Shown: positions 34,489 through 43,687 of the stretch, piece after piece
Position numbering within the stretch: position 1 is the stretch's first letter
How the letters are laid out: each line of letters starts with the position of its first letter
DNA from: Leptospira bourretii
Lineage (GTDB): Bacteria; Spirochaetota; Leptospiria; Leptospirales; Leptospiraceae
DNA length: 64,000 bases
Reading direction: 5' to 3'
Assembly: GCF_004770145.1 (NCBI RefSeq)
Contig: NZ_RQFW01000005.1
Location: forward strand, 248,001-312,000
The notes under the pieces: generated by a model
Database searches by the model: none
What the model was told of the DNA's origin: nothing
Seen by the model: the letters and a program-made list of their open reading frames with translations, nothing else
Program-made: the position numbers and the translations under genes

Positions 34489-36572
34489 TCTATGCCCTTG
34501 TCGCCATCGCCATTCTCTTTGTAAGCATTCTGTACGGAATGTTTTTATTGTACAAACAAAAAGAAGACAAAGAAAATACGATCATCGTTTACCAAGCTGA
34601 AGTTAAATTATTAAAAGAAGATTTAGAAAAAAAAGAAAAAGAACTCATCAGCACAAAATCCATCTCAGAAGAATTCTCAGATAAACTTGTTGACTCGTAC
34701 GCTCAGTTATCCGACTTAGATGGACTCCTAAGAGAAATCAATTCTGCGTCAGACTTAAAAGATATTCTCAAAATTTTAGGTCGCTACATTCGGGAAAAAT
34801 TCAAAGTCCCACACTATTTATTATATGTTTACAAAGAAGAATTAGAAGCACTCGAATTTTTTCACAGCAATTTTCCAGAAGAACTCACGGACAAAGTAAA
34901 AGAAGAAATTATGGAAAGGAAAATTCCAGTTTCCGATTCATACGTTACTATGTATGCACATGCTTATGTTCGAAAACGCAAACGAAGTTTTTATATTCAA
35001 GATTTCGAATCATATAAAACGGAAGGAGTTGAACTTGCGAATAAACAGTCAGCAAATCTAAAATCCCTTCTCATTGTGCCACTATACTTACGAAATAAAT
35101 TCATTGGAACACTCGATTTATTAGATTATTCAGGAAATTTTGGACTAACAGAACAACAACTGAACCAAATCAAAATCATTGCGGATTATATTGCAGGTAC
35201 AATTGAAACTGGTTATCTACTCAATGAACTCAAGGAAGGGAACATCACCATTCAAAGAGAAAAAGAAAACATTGAGTCCAATCGACTAAAATTAGAAAAC
35301 TTACACCGATTCAACCGAAGGATCAACTCATATTCACAAATCGAAGACATAGCGAGAGAAGTATTTTCCTATCTCAAAATTAACCATAGAGTAGAGTTAG
35401 GTTTTATTTTACTCGTTGACCCAAAAACAAATTCACTTGTCCCTCTTATGGAAGGGGCAGAAGTTTTTAACAAAGGTCTCCTTGTTACCAATTTTCTTAG
35501 AACATTTCGAACTACACTTTCACCAAACATAGGTTCGCTTTACCGAACATTTGAAAAACAAAAGCCAGTTTACTTAAAAAAATCGTTAAAGTGGAAACAA
35601 CTTACAAACATTGATACATCTATCGTGGATAGTTTTAAATTGGAACTGTTTGGACAGATCCCACTCGTAGTCCAAGGACAAACCATTGGGATTATTTGTG
35701 TCACTCGCCTCACAAGAGAACAAGACTGGACCAAAGATGAATTTGGAGAAATTATTTCTTTCTGTGAACAAGTTGCAGGTGCCATCCACAATGCAAATCT
35801 TAGGCGGGATCTAGAAAAAGAACGAGAAAAAACTCTTCATTTCATTCGAAATATTTTACCGGGAGATTTAGCGGATGAACTGATTGAACGGGGCGAAGTG
35901 GTTCCAATGGAATATGAATCTGTAAGTATTCTATTTACGGATTTTAAAAATTTTACCCTAGCAGCAGAATCACTTTCTCCAGAAGATCTGATTGAACAAT
36001 TGGATGGTTGTTTTTCTCAGTTTGATGATATTGCAGTCCGTCATAATTTTGAAAAACTAAAAACCATTGGCGACTCTTATATGGCTGCCGGTGGAATCCC
36101 ACAAGGTAATTTTACACATCCTGTAGATGCTTGCCTTTTCGCGATGGAAATCAAATCCTTTATGACACAAATCAAGTCATTCAAACAGATGTTAGGTCAA
36201 GATTTTTGGGAAATTAGAATTGGAATCCATACTGGTCCTGTTGTAGCCGGTGTAGTTGGAAAAACTAAATTTGCTTATGATGTTTGGGGGGACACTGTGA
36301 ACATTGCAAGTCGTATGGAAAGTTCTGGTGATGCAGGAGAAATCAATCTTTCGGAAACCACATATGATAAAGTGAAACGTTTCTTTGAATGTGAATATAG
36401 AGGGAAAGTAAAAGCCAAAAACAAAGGTGAACTTGGAATGTATTTTTTAAAAAGGCTTCGTCCAGAATTTTCAAGAGATCTGGAAGGAATGGTCCCAAAC
36501 CAAATCTTTTTGGATTTATATAAAAATTTGCAAATCGGTGCCAAAATCATCTACAGACAAACTGGCTCCTAA
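34485..36572 (+). CDS. GAF-domain class III adenylate cyclase
   Basis: A 695-residue protein. One N-terminal membrane helix (1-20), a coiled coil (30-85), two GAF domains (about 85-255 and 265-440), then a class III cyclase domain (about 455-660). All catalytic positions are intact: metal Asp486 (FTDFKNF) and Asp530 (IGDSYM), adenine-selecting Lys526 and Asp603, and the transition-state pair Asn606 and Arg610 (VNIASRM). Lys526/Asp603 point to ATP rather than GTP. It shares ATGA with the degenerate cyclase gene, so their products are made together. Cyclic-AMP production is inferred from the motifs. Confidence 0.93.
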   Translation: MIYALVAIAILFVSILYGMFLLYKQKEDKENTIIVYQAEVKLLKEDLEKKEKELISTKSISEEFSDKLVDSYAQLSDLDGLLREINSASDLKDILKILGRYIREKFKVPHYLLYVYKEELEALEFFHSNFPEELTDKVKEEIMERKIPVSDSYVTMYAHAYVRKRKRSFYIQDFESYKTEGVELANKQSANLKSLLIVPLYLRNKFIGTLDLLDYSGNFGLTEQQLNQIKIIADYIAGTIETGYLLNELKEGNITIQREKENIESNRLKLENLHRFNRRINSYSQIEDIAREVFSYLKINHRVELGFILLVDPKTNSLVPLMEGAEVFNKGLLVTNFLRTFRTTLSPNIGSLYRTFEKQKPVYLKKSLKWKQLTNIDTSIVDSFKLELFGQIPLVVQGQTIGIICVTRLTREQDWTKDEFGEIISFCEQVAGAIHNANLRRDLEKEREKTLHFIRNILPGDLADELIERGEVVPMEYESVSILFTDFKNFTLAAESLSPEDLIEQLDGCFSQFDDIAVRHNFEKLKTIGDSYMAAGGIPQGNFTHPVDACLFAMEIKSFMTQIKSFKQMLGQDFWEIRIGIHTGPVVAGVVGKTKFAYDVWGDTVNIASRMESSGDAGEINLSETTYDKVKRFFECEYRGKVKAKNKGELGMYFLKRLRPEFSRDLEGMVPNQIFLDLYKNLQIGAKIIYRQTGS

Positions 36573-36573
36573 T

Positions 36574-36942
36574 TTAACTACCTCCTCCCGAAGAACCGGA
36601 ACCACTACCACTTCCGGAACCAGACCCGGAACTGGAGTTCCCCCCACCCTTGTTTCCGGAACCGCTACCAGAAGAACTACTGTATCTTCTCGTAGAAGAG
36701 CTGCTAGTGGAAGGGACAGGACATTTGTCGTAACACATTTTATACATGGCTACACAAGCAATTGTTGTCGCAGTCGCATTGTCCAGCTGTGGTGCAACAG
36801 CCAAGGCACAGACATATTGTTCGCGAACACATCGATCTAGGCACTCAGATCTTGTCTCAAAATTTTTTGAATTAGAACATCCGTAAAATCCCAATACAAA
36901 TCCGAAACAAAGAAACCAAACTTTTAACATACAACGGTTCAT
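36574..36942 (-). CDS. Cys-rich lipoprotein with Ser/Gly repeat tail
   Basis: A 122-residue protein starting MNRCMLKVWFLCFGFVLGFYGC with lipobox GFYGC. Residues 23-75 hold six cysteines (RSECLDRCVREQYVCAL, IACVAMYKMCYDKC), which suggest disulfides. The last 45 residues are almost only Ser and Gly (SSSSGSGSG, GSGSGSGSG), a flexible tail. The first few residues may be a longer leader, with a second ATG at 36930. It faces the cyclase gene, with 1 bp between stops. No function known. Confidence 0.7.
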   Translation of the reverse strand: MNRCMLKVWFLCFGFVLGFYGCSNSKNFETRSECLDRCVREQYVCALAVAPQLDNATATTIACVAMYKMCYDKCPVPSTSSSSTRRYSSSSGSGSGNKGGGNSSSGSGSGSGSGSGSSGGGS

Positions 36943-37059
36943 ACTTATAGGATCGCATCACATCCGTTGTTCTCCAATGGAGGATGTCCGCAAATGTGGA
37001 TACTACCTAAGAAACTCGCTTGCGCATCCAGGGACTAGTTACAAAGTTAAAATAGAAAT

Positions 37060-37578
37060 ATGGACACTCGTAAGGTAAGAATTCTTTTTTTAGCATTTTA
37101 TGTTCTATCGTTAATCGTCTGGATTGCTGAAGAAATTTTCACCTTAACAAACCCGCCAGAATACTTTGATCGTTTTCGGATCGTCATTGCGACAGTGGAA
37201 TCCTTTATCGCAATTTCATCCTTTCTCGTAGTCTTTATTCTTTACAAAGAGTTAAAAGCAGAAGCGGTTGAAAATATACACGCCAAGTCTCAAATCCATG
37301 ACCTAAAGCGTACCAATCGCATTTTAAAAAATCCAGAGATGGGTTTTTGGGCAGAAGCCAAGACCCAGATGGAAGAATGGAAATTGTCAGATGCTGAAAC
37401 CGAAATCGCAATCCTTCTGCTTCGTGGATTTTCTCAAAAACAAATTGCTGCTGTTCGAAAAAAAAGCCTTCGCACCATCGAAAACCAAACGGCATCTATC
37501 TATGAAAAATCATCGATGCGGGGTAAATTGGAATTTATTTCTTATTTTCTGACTCCCCTGTTGCCTGAGGAAGAATAA
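37060..37578 (+). CDS. Membrane-anchored LuxR-type DNA-binding protein
   Basis: A 172-residue protein with two membrane helices (about 7-25 and 43-65), a coiled-coil linker and a C-terminal helix-turn-helix of the LuxR/GerE class: LSDAETEIAILLLRGFSQKQIAAVRKKSLRTIENQTASIYEKS. Most GerE proteins are soluble; the N-terminal pair of helices suggests a sensor placed in the membrane that controls genes directly. It lies between the cyclase pair and the M23/ankyrin/CNB operon, so it may control one of these. Confidence 0.83.
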   Translation: MDTRKVRILFLAFYVLSLIVWIAEEIFTLTNPPEYFDRFRIVIATVESFIAISSFLVVFILYKELKAEAVENIHAKSQIHDLKRTNRILKNPEMGFWAEAKTQMEEWKLSDAETEIAILLLRGFSQKQIAAVRKKSLRTIENQTASIYEKSSMRGKLEFISYFLTPLLPEEE

Positions 37579-37580
37579 AC

Positions 37581-37617
37581 AAAAAACCTTGACCGTTCCC
37601 CTTTTCTTTGGTTTTTT
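37581..37617 (+). terminator. Possible terminator after the LuxR-type gene
   Basis: AAAAAACC (37581-37588) is the reverse complement of GGTTTTTT (37610-37617), with a 21-nt loop and further T. The stem is AT-rich, so it may be weak. It lies between the LuxR-type and M23 peptidase genes. Confidence 0.35.
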
Positions 37618-37629
37618 ATAGTTTGTTTT

Positions 37630-39192
37630 ATGAAAAATCAGAAAATCCTTTTTACCTCTATTTTTCTATTATTTTGTTCCTTACCTGTTTTGTCTCAAAC
37701 CTCACTTGAGGAAAGGGACAAACAAAGGCAATCAGGTCTTGTTTCTGCCAACCAAAAGAAACAAGAGGAGATTTTACAAAAATACAATGACTTCGTCAGT
37801 CGTGTTCAGAACAAATATCCCGGACTCAAAATCGTAAACTCTCCCATCGACTTAAAACAAGCAGAAGGGATTTCCGATCACAATGCAGCACCGGGTGCCA
37901 GAGAAAAAAAATCAAAGTCACTTTCAGCCATAGCAGGAGACAGCTTTTTTTTACAACTAGAACCCTCCAACCAACCATCCACTCGATCAACCACCAAGGT
38001 GAAAAAAGGAGAATCTGTAGAAGTGGTGATGGTCTTAAAACAAGATGTAACTGCTAAAAGCGAAAAACCACACTGGGTTCTTGTAAGAACAAAATCAAAA
38101 CAAGAAGGATATATTACTCAAGACCTACTTTCTCCAACCAAACCAGCAGTTAAATCAAGAAATACAGATGGATTGTCTTTAGATTTATCTTCTCTTTCGG
38201 GAAGAGTCACAGAAACACCTAACACAAATTATTCCAATTCAAAACAGGGAAAAGATATGTGGGTGGAAGCAAGTTCTCTTAACATGAGGGGAGAACCAGA
38301 TGTCAATGCTTACGTTGTGGCAAGACTACCCAAAGGTCAAAAAGTTAAAATTGAAACTTCCAGTAGTTCCGAAGATACCATCGATGGTATCACTTCGCAA
38401 TGGCACCAAGTCTCATCCGCTTATGGCACCGGTTGGGTGTTTGGTGGATATTTGAGTACATCAGAAGTTGTTTCTTACGATGTCCAACCGGGTGAGATCT
38501 CTTACCCACAAGAAAATCCAGATGAATTAAAAAGTGGAGAAAAACGATATGTTCGATCCACAAGTCTAAGGATGAGAGATGAACCAAACGATTATGGTTC
38601 CGTAGTCACATCAATTCCTGGGGATGAAAAAATCAAAATCATCGATACCAAAAAAGAAATAGAAACCATTGGTGGAGTTAGATCCAGATGGATCTATATA
38701 TCTTGGAATGATGAATGGGAAGGATGGGTTTTTGGAGGGTTTGTTTCCAAAGATCGTGGACCTCTTGTCGATAGCGATGATATATCCAAATACTTTCAAA
38801 TCCCTGTGGACAATGATCGTTATGTATCTTCTAATTTTGGTACCAGAGTCGATCCAGTCACTGGAAAGGTTGGTGCTTTCCATTCAGGGATTGATTTACC
38901 TGCATCTATTGGTACACCGATAAAAGCAGTTAGCGATGGAAAAGTTTGGAGAACCATTACAACTAGCGGTGGTTATGGGATGTTGACTATCCTTAGCCAT
39001 AAAAACAATATATTCACCTATTATGCCCACCAAAATGAACGCCAAGTAAAAGAAGGTGACAGTGTCCGATCAGGCGATATCATTGGTCAGGTAGGAAACA
39101 CAGGCAAATCAACCGGCCCACATTTACATTTTGAAGTTAGGAAAGGACCTGACCAACAAGCTTTGGATCCAGATGCCTATTTACCCAAATGA
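37630..39192 (+). CDS. Secreted M23 metallopeptidase with SH3-like domains
   Basis: A 520-residue protein. Signal peptide SLPVLSQTS, a charged coiled segment, then three SH3-like modules: one near 105-170, one at about 205-275 (SLNMRGEPDVNAYVVARLPKG) and one at about 295-370 (SLRMRDEPNDYGSVVTSIPG). The C-terminal peptidase (390-515) has SSNFGTRVDP, the zinc ligands in FHSGIDLPA and HLHFEVR, and so looks active. It should cut peptidoglycan cross-links. It overlaps the ankyrin gene by 4 bp and heads the M23/ankyrin/CNB operon. Confidence 0.92.
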   Translation: MKNQKILFTSIFLLFCSLPVLSQTSLEERDKQRQSGLVSANQKKQEEILQKYNDFVSRVQNKYPGLKIVNSPIDLKQAEGISDHNAAPGAREKKSKSLSAIAGDSFFLQLEPSNQPSTRSTTKVKKGESVEVVMVLKQDVTAKSEKPHWVLVRTKSKQEGYITQDLLSPTKPAVKSRNTDGLSLDLSSLSGRVTETPNTNYSNSKQGKDMWVEASSLNMRGEPDVNAYVVARLPKGQKVKIETSSSSEDTIDGITSQWHQVSSAYGTGWVFGGYLSTSEVVSYDVQPGEISYPQENPDELKSGEKRYVRSTSLRMRDEPNDYGSVVTSIPGDEKIKIIDTKKEIETIGGVRSRWIYISWNDEWEGWVFGGFVSKDRGPLVDSDDISKYFQIPVDNDRYVSSNFGTRVDPVTGKVGAFHSGIDLPASIGTPIKAVSDGKVWRTITTSGGYGMLTILSHKNNIFTYYAHQNERQVKEGDSVRSGDIIGQVGNTGKSTGPHLHFEVRKGPDQQALDPDAYLPK

Positions 39193-41126
39193 AACATAAA
39201 TTTTTTACTCTCAGCTTAGCCCTTCTATTCGTTTCTTTCGGATCTAGTTTTGCACAAAACAATCCACCTGAAACAACCACAATCACTCCAGCGGCACCTG
39301 ACATGGTGCAGATTCTACTAAAGGGAAATCCAAAAGATTTTGAAACTGCCATCACAAACGGTGGTGACATCAATGCCAGTGACGAATCTGGAAAAACACT
39401 TCTTGTCCTAGCTGTTGAAAAAAATAAACCAAAACAATTTGAAATCCTACTGAATCAAGGAGCCGATTTAAACAGAAGAGATTTGTCCGGCAAAACATTA
39501 TTACACTACGTTGTCACCTCTCGTTTCACAAACCAAATCAAAACCATTGTAGAAAAAGGTGCCGATCTAAATGCTTATGATGCAGATGGGAACACTGCCC
39601 TACATGTGGCGATACTTAAATCAAATCTCGCAGTACAAAAGTTACTAGTAGAAAGTAAGGCTGATGTAAATTTAAGAAACAATCCAAGAAAGTCCCCTCT
39701 TTACTTAGCTTTCGAAAAATCAAAACTAGATTCTATTACTTACCTTCTTCAAAATGGGGCCGATATCAATCTTCCTGACTTAACCGGAAGAACTCCCGTA
39801 TTTGTTGCCATTGACCAAAGGAATATAAAATTATTAAATCTAAGTTTGGACTCCAATGGGAATCCTAACACGGAAGACACAAAGTCCATCAGTCCCATTG
39901 TTTTTGCGATTGAAAAAGGATTCACACAAGGTGTGGAAGTTCTTTTGAATCGAGGTGCAAATGTCAATGCAAAAACACCTGAAGGAGAATCTCTGCTTTT
40001 TTATTCTGTAGAAAAGAAAAATCTAGCAGTCGCTAACTTACTTTTAAAAAAAGGTTTGAATGTTGATTCCAAAAACTTAACTGGAAAAACTTTATTTGAA
40101 ATCGCCTTACAGAAAAATGACACCAATCTTTTGAAACTTGTTTTAGATGCAGGTGCGAATCCAAATCAAACCCTCTCTTCTAACAAAATTCCACTCGAAG
40201 AATCGATTGAAACTTCCAAGTGGGTGATTGCAGAAATATTAATCCAAAAAAATGCCGATGTTTTAACACCAAATTCATCTGGTTATTTGCCTATTCATTT
40301 AGCCTCTAGAAAGTCAGGATTAAAAATTGTAGAAGAATTACTTAAAAAAAATGTTCCTGTTGATGTTCAAAATCAAAGAACCGGAGAAACTGCACTTTCG
40401 TTAGCTTTAGAAAACAAACAGCTACCAATCACTAAATTCCTTTTATCAAAAAAAGCAGACCCAAACCATAAACAAAAAGACGGTTCGAGTCTTATTTTTT
40501 CAACCATTGAAAGAAAAGATGCGGAAGGATTCAAACTTTTGGTCTCAGCTGGTGCCAATCTCCAATCACTCAATGAAGAAGGTGAAAATTTAATCACTAC
40601 TGTTTGTAAGTTGGACATTGAAAAAAAGGATCAAAAATTTTCTGACGAAACAATCAAGTTATTGATCAGTAAAGGTGTGAACCCCAATACCAAAAACAAA
40701 CGAGGGTTAAGTGCTCTTCACATTGCGCTCAACCGAAATCGAATCGATACAATGTCCCAACTCATTACATTAGGTGCAGATCCCAACCTAACAGATAATA
40801 ACGGACTGACCGTATTACATAAGGCCATTCAAAAATTCTTATCTTCCAAAGATAACAACCAAACAGAAAACTATAAGAAACTAGTACTATTCCTAGTAGA
40901 AAGAAGAGCGAACTTAAACCAACAAGATAAATTAGGGAAAACTATACTTTCCGAACTAGCAATCCAGTTTGATCCTGGTAAAAGCGATTCCATTTTGGAA
41001 TTGGCGAGGGTCTTCGTTTTAAATGGCGGAGATTCTAAACTAGAAGATAAATTGGGAAAGTCTCCTCTGGAATATGCGGAGGATAAAAAAATACCTGAAC
41101 TGATTGAGATTTACCGCGGCCTTTAA
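39189..41126 (+). CDS. Secreted ankyrin-repeat protein
   Basis: A 645-residue protein. A signal peptide (LLFVSFGSSFAQ) is followed from about residue 40 by some 16 ankyrin repeats in series, such as GKTLLHYVVTSRFTNQIKTIVEKGADLNAYDADGNTALHVAILKS. It probably forms one long curved solenoid that binds proteins in the periplasm or at the surface. It overlaps the M23 gene by 4 bp and the first CNB gene by 1 bp, so it is made with them. Confidence 0.92.
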   Translation: MKHKFFTLSLALLFVSFGSSFAQNNPPETTTITPAAPDMVQILLKGNPKDFETAITNGGDINASDESGKTLLVLAVEKNKPKQFEILLNQGADLNRRDLSGKTLLHYVVTSRFTNQIKTIVEKGADLNAYDADGNTALHVAILKSNLAVQKLLVESKADVNLRNNPRKSPLYLAFEKSKLDSITYLLQNGADINLPDLTGRTPVFVAIDQRNIKLLNLSLDSNGNPNTEDTKSISPIVFAIEKGFTQGVEVLLNRGANVNAKTPEGESLLFYSVEKKNLAVANLLLKKGLNVDSKNLTGKTLFEIALQKNDTNLLKLVLDAGANPNQTLSSNKIPLEESIETSKWVIAEILIQKNADVLTPNSSGYLPIHLASRKSGLKIVEELLKKNVPVDVQNQRTGETALSLALENKQLPITKFLLSKKADPNHKQKDGSSLIFSTIERKDAEGFKLLVSAGANLQSLNEEGENLITTVCKLDIEKKDQKFSDETIKLLISKGVNPNTKNKRGLSALHIALNRNRIDTMSQLITLGADPNLTDNNGLTVLHKAIQKFLSSKDNNQTENYKKLVLFLVERRANLNQQDKLGKTILSELAIQFDPGKSDSILELARVFVLNGGDSKLEDKLGKSPLEYAEDKKIPELIEIYRGL

Positions 41127-41560
41127 TGTCCATTCCTAAAAAAGACAATCGAATCAACATCTTTGACTTCGTGAATACTGTCCCTACAAAGACATTCAAA
41201 CGAGGAGAAATCATCGTAAGAGAAGGAGAACCGTCTAACGAAAAGATGTATTTCATCTTAAGTGGTTCTCTTTCTGTTGGAATGGGTGCACCAGACCAGG
41301 GAAATTTTCATGAAGTAAGAAAACTTTCCACTGGCGAATTTTTCGGAGAGATTGCACTAATCTCAAGCCATCCAAGGGCAATGACAGTATTTATTGATTC
41401 AGACAGAGCCCAACTCGGAATCCTTGATAAACAAAACTTAACGCGCATTGCAAATTCAAACCCAATGTTTGTATATGCTTTGCTACAAACATACGTTGAA
41501 CGTTTAATTGAAGCAGAACAAAGATTAAAAGATCTAACGGAGTCAAGTGATGGGACTTAA
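41126..41560 (+). CDS. Stand-alone cyclic nucleotide-binding domain protein 1
   Basis: A 144-residue protein that is just one CNB domain plus a C-terminal helix. The phosphate-binding cassette GEFFGEIALISSHPRAMTV has the FGE and the Arg that hold cyclic nucleotide phosphate. The N-terminal part (KRGEIIVREGEPSNEKMYFILSGSL) is the usual beta-roll. There is no DNA-binding or effector domain, so it may act on partners. It starts inside the stop codon of the ankyrin gene (TAATG). The ligand (cAMP or cGMP) is not decided by sequence alone. Confidence 0.9.
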   Translation: MSIPKKDNRINIFDFVNTVPTKTFKRGEIIVREGEPSNEKMYFILSGSLSVGMGAPDQGNFHEVRKLSTGEFFGEIALISSHPRAMTVFIDSDRAQLGILDKQNLTRIANSNPMFVYALLQTYVERLIEAEQRLKDLTESSDGT

Positions 41561-42062
41561 AGAATCTCTCGCAAAACTAAGTATGATCAATATCAAACGT
41601 GGAGAGGTTCTCTTTAAAGAGGGAGTTCCTTCGAACGGTGCCATGTTCTTTTTGTTTGAAGGACAGTTGGATATTTATAAACAAATTGAAGGCAAACATA
41701 TAAAACTAAGAAGTATCCTACCGGGTGAGTTTTTTGGTGAAATGGCCATTATCAATAATAGTCCGAGAGCTGCATCGATTGTTGTTGTTTCAGAAACAGC
41801 AAAATTAGGAATCATCAACCGAACTACCTTTGTTCAGATGAGCCAAGAAAGTCCTGAATTTTTATTTTTATTACTCAAAAAAGTAATCGAACGATTGTAT
41901 GAAACCGACGGAAAAATCAGGGCCATCAAACGGAAACAAGACGAAGATTCGATGATTGCTAAAATAATTCCTGCATCTGGGGCAAACACTGATGATAACG
42001 AAGGAAATTCAACAAACCAACCGGAACCGTTCTCAGATGATATCGCTCCTATTGGGGAATGA
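41550..42062 (+). CDS. Stand-alone cyclic nucleotide-binding domain protein 2
   Basis: A 170-residue protein from the ATG at 41550, with GGAG 8 bp upstream; a GTG at 41547 is a second choice. One CNB domain with an intact cassette (GEFFGEMAIINNSPRAASIV) is followed by a helix and an acidic, Asn/Gln-rich tail of about 40 residues. It is a paralogue of the upstream CNB protein and overlaps it by 11 bp, so both are made from one message. The 3' end overlaps the convergent SDR gene by 30 bp. Confidence 0.9.
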   Translation: MGLKESLAKLSMINIKRGEVLFKEGVPSNGAMFFLFEGQLDIYKQIEGKHIKLRSILPGEFFGEMAIINNSPRAASIVVVSETAKLGIINRTTFVQMSQESPEFLFLLLKKVIERLYETDGKIRAIKRKQDEDSMIAKIIPASGANTDDNEGNSTNQPEPFSDDIAPIGE

Positions 42063-42773
42063 TTCATTATGTTTTTTACGTTTAATCTTAAATAGTTCTG
42101 GCGAAATTTGAATTTCAGGAACTACCCAATTTCGATCCTCTGCAACTAGTTCTTGAATGACTTCTGCGATTTGCCCAGGCAATAAATAGGAATTCGGATC
42201 TTCATCCGGTTCAAAATTTAAGTGATTATAAAAATCTGTTTTTGTGATATCTGGTATGACCAGATAAACCTTTACACCAAACTTACGTAATTCGGCAAAA
42301 AGTTCCCTTGCATAATGATGAATCCCTGCTTTAAGAGAAGCATATACGTTCCCCCAAGGTGAAATTTCTTTTCCTGCCACAGAACCAATAAAAACAATTC
42401 TTCCATGGTTTTGTTTCAAAAATCGTGTTAGTTGACTCGTAAGCAACATGGGAGCTGTTATGTGAACGTTAACCATCTCCCGAATTTTTTCAGAAGATAA
42501 TTCTTCAACGGGGGCAAAATACGCAAGACCTGCAGAGTGAACCAACAAATTGATTTCATTTTTTTTGGGAATACGAACCAAAAGTTGATCAATATCTTTT
42601 GCATTCGAAAGATCACAGGAAAACAAATGAAATGATTCATTTTTATAATTGCAGTGTTCTGGCTTTCGGCAAACACCATAAACAAAATAACCCATTCCAA
42701 CTAACATCTGAGAGATGGCAAGTCCAATCCCCCGAGATGCCCCTGTAACCAAGGCTATTTTGGAAACAGTCAC
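42033..42773 (-). CDS. Short-chain dehydrogenase/reductase
   Basis: A 246-residue protein from the GTG at 42773, which overlaps the esterase stop as GTGA and follows GGAGAG; an upstream TTG at 42794 is less likely. The Rossmann start KIALVTGASRGIGLAIS has the TGxxxGxG motif, NLLVHSAGL matches NNAG, and FIGSVAGKEISPWGNVYASLKAG gives the Ser-Tyr-Lys triad. It reduces or oxidises an unknown alcohol or ketone, and the Arg in GVCRKPE suggests NADPH. It is the last of five genes in the alkC operon. Confidence 0.88.
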   Translation of the reverse strand: MTVSKIALVTGASRGIGLAISQMLVGMGYFVYGVCRKPEHCNYKNESFHLFSCDLSNAKDIDQLLVRIPKKNEINLLVHSAGLAYFAPVEELSSEKIREMVNVHITAPMLLTSQLTRFLKQNHGRIVFIGSVAGKEISPWGNVYASLKAGIHHYARELFAELRKFGVKVYLVIPDITKTDFYNHLNFEPDEDPNSYLLPGQIAEVIQELVAEDRNWVVPEIQISPELFKIKRKKHNESFPNRSDII

Positions 42774-43687
42774 AGACTCTCCATAAAATCCCAAACAAGT
42801 TTGGAACCATCAATGACTTTTGTTGTTTTTCCCTGATTGATAAAAGGAATCATAGGTGTTTCTCCTGGCCAACTATGCCCAAGACCATTTAATTGAATCA
42901 ATCCAACTTTTTTATCATCTGTACAACTTTCATATCGAAAAAAATCTATTTTTATTTCGCTAAGATCTTCATTGAAAGTTTCTGATTTTTTGTTAACTGA
43001 GTCAGAACATTGGTTCCACTCTTTCCATCGCAATATAGAATCATCAACGGATAAAATTTCTCCACCATCTCTCACATAACCACCACTATATGGGACAAGT
43101 GGATCCTCTGTACCAGCAATAATGCCTACTGATACAGGATTTGTTTTTAGTACGATTTTCCGTTTGAGTGTGTAAACTGAAATTTGGGCCGCCACACTTA
43201 CAACTCCCTTCCATAAGTTTGGCTTCTCAACAGCAAGTCGTTGGGCCATAAAACCACCATTGGAATGCCCCACCAAAAATACTTTTTTTGGGTCAACCGA
43301 ACCTTCGGCAATCATTCGTTTTACGATTGATTCGATAAAAACTATATCATTGATCTTATCTTCATCCGCAGGGGTATTCCCCCTTCCATCAGCCCAGCTT
43401 CTTTTGTAACCATCAGGAAACACAACGACAACCCCTTTGGAATCGGAAAGAATATCTAACTTAGTTTGTTTGATCATACTAGATCCAGACCCAAATCGTC
43501 CATGTAAAGCAACTAACAATGGTATTGGCGACCCATTCCAGTTTTTAGGATAATGAACTATATAGGTTCTTTTTTTATCTTGAATGTCAAAGGAATCTAT
43601 TTTTTCATTGGGAGTTAGTCTTCGAATCAACCCAAAACAAGAAACCAAGAAAAAGCTAGATATAATAACTAAATATAGACTTTTCAT
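42770..43687 (-). CDS. Polyhydroxybutyrate depolymerase/feruloyl esterase-like lipoprotein
   Basis: A 305-residue protein. Lipobox FLVSC is in SSFFLVSCFGLIRR; the catalytic domain has YIVHYPKNWNG, PLLVALHGRFGSGSSM, FPDGYKRSWADGRG, nucleophile VFLVGHSNGGFMAQR and a late LNGLGHSWPG with the His. It belongs to the LpqC/PHB-depolymerase esterases and is anchored outside the cytoplasm. It overlaps the gene before by 4 bp and the SDR gene after by 4 bp. Confidence 0.88.
   Translation of the reverse strand: MKSLYLVIISSFFLVSCFGLIRRLTPNEKIDSFDIQDKKRTYIVHYPKNWNGSPIPLLVALHGRFGSGSSMIKQTKLDILSDSKGVVVVFPDGYKRSWADGRGNTPADEDKINDIVFIESIVKRMIAEGSVDPKKVFLVGHSNGGFMAQRLAVEKPNLWKGVVSVAAQISVYTLKRKIVLKTNPVSVGIIAGTEDPLVPYSGGYVRDGGEILSVDDSILRWKEWNQCSDSVNKKSETFNEDLSEIKIDFFRYESCTDDKKVGLIQLNGLGHSWPGETPMIPFINQGKTTKVIDGSKLVWDFMESL

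Noticed and set aside
36538..36840. Plus-strand Arg/Thr-rich frame of 100 codons
   Set aside because: It is antisense to the Ser/Gly-repeat lipoprotein and owes its length to that repeat.
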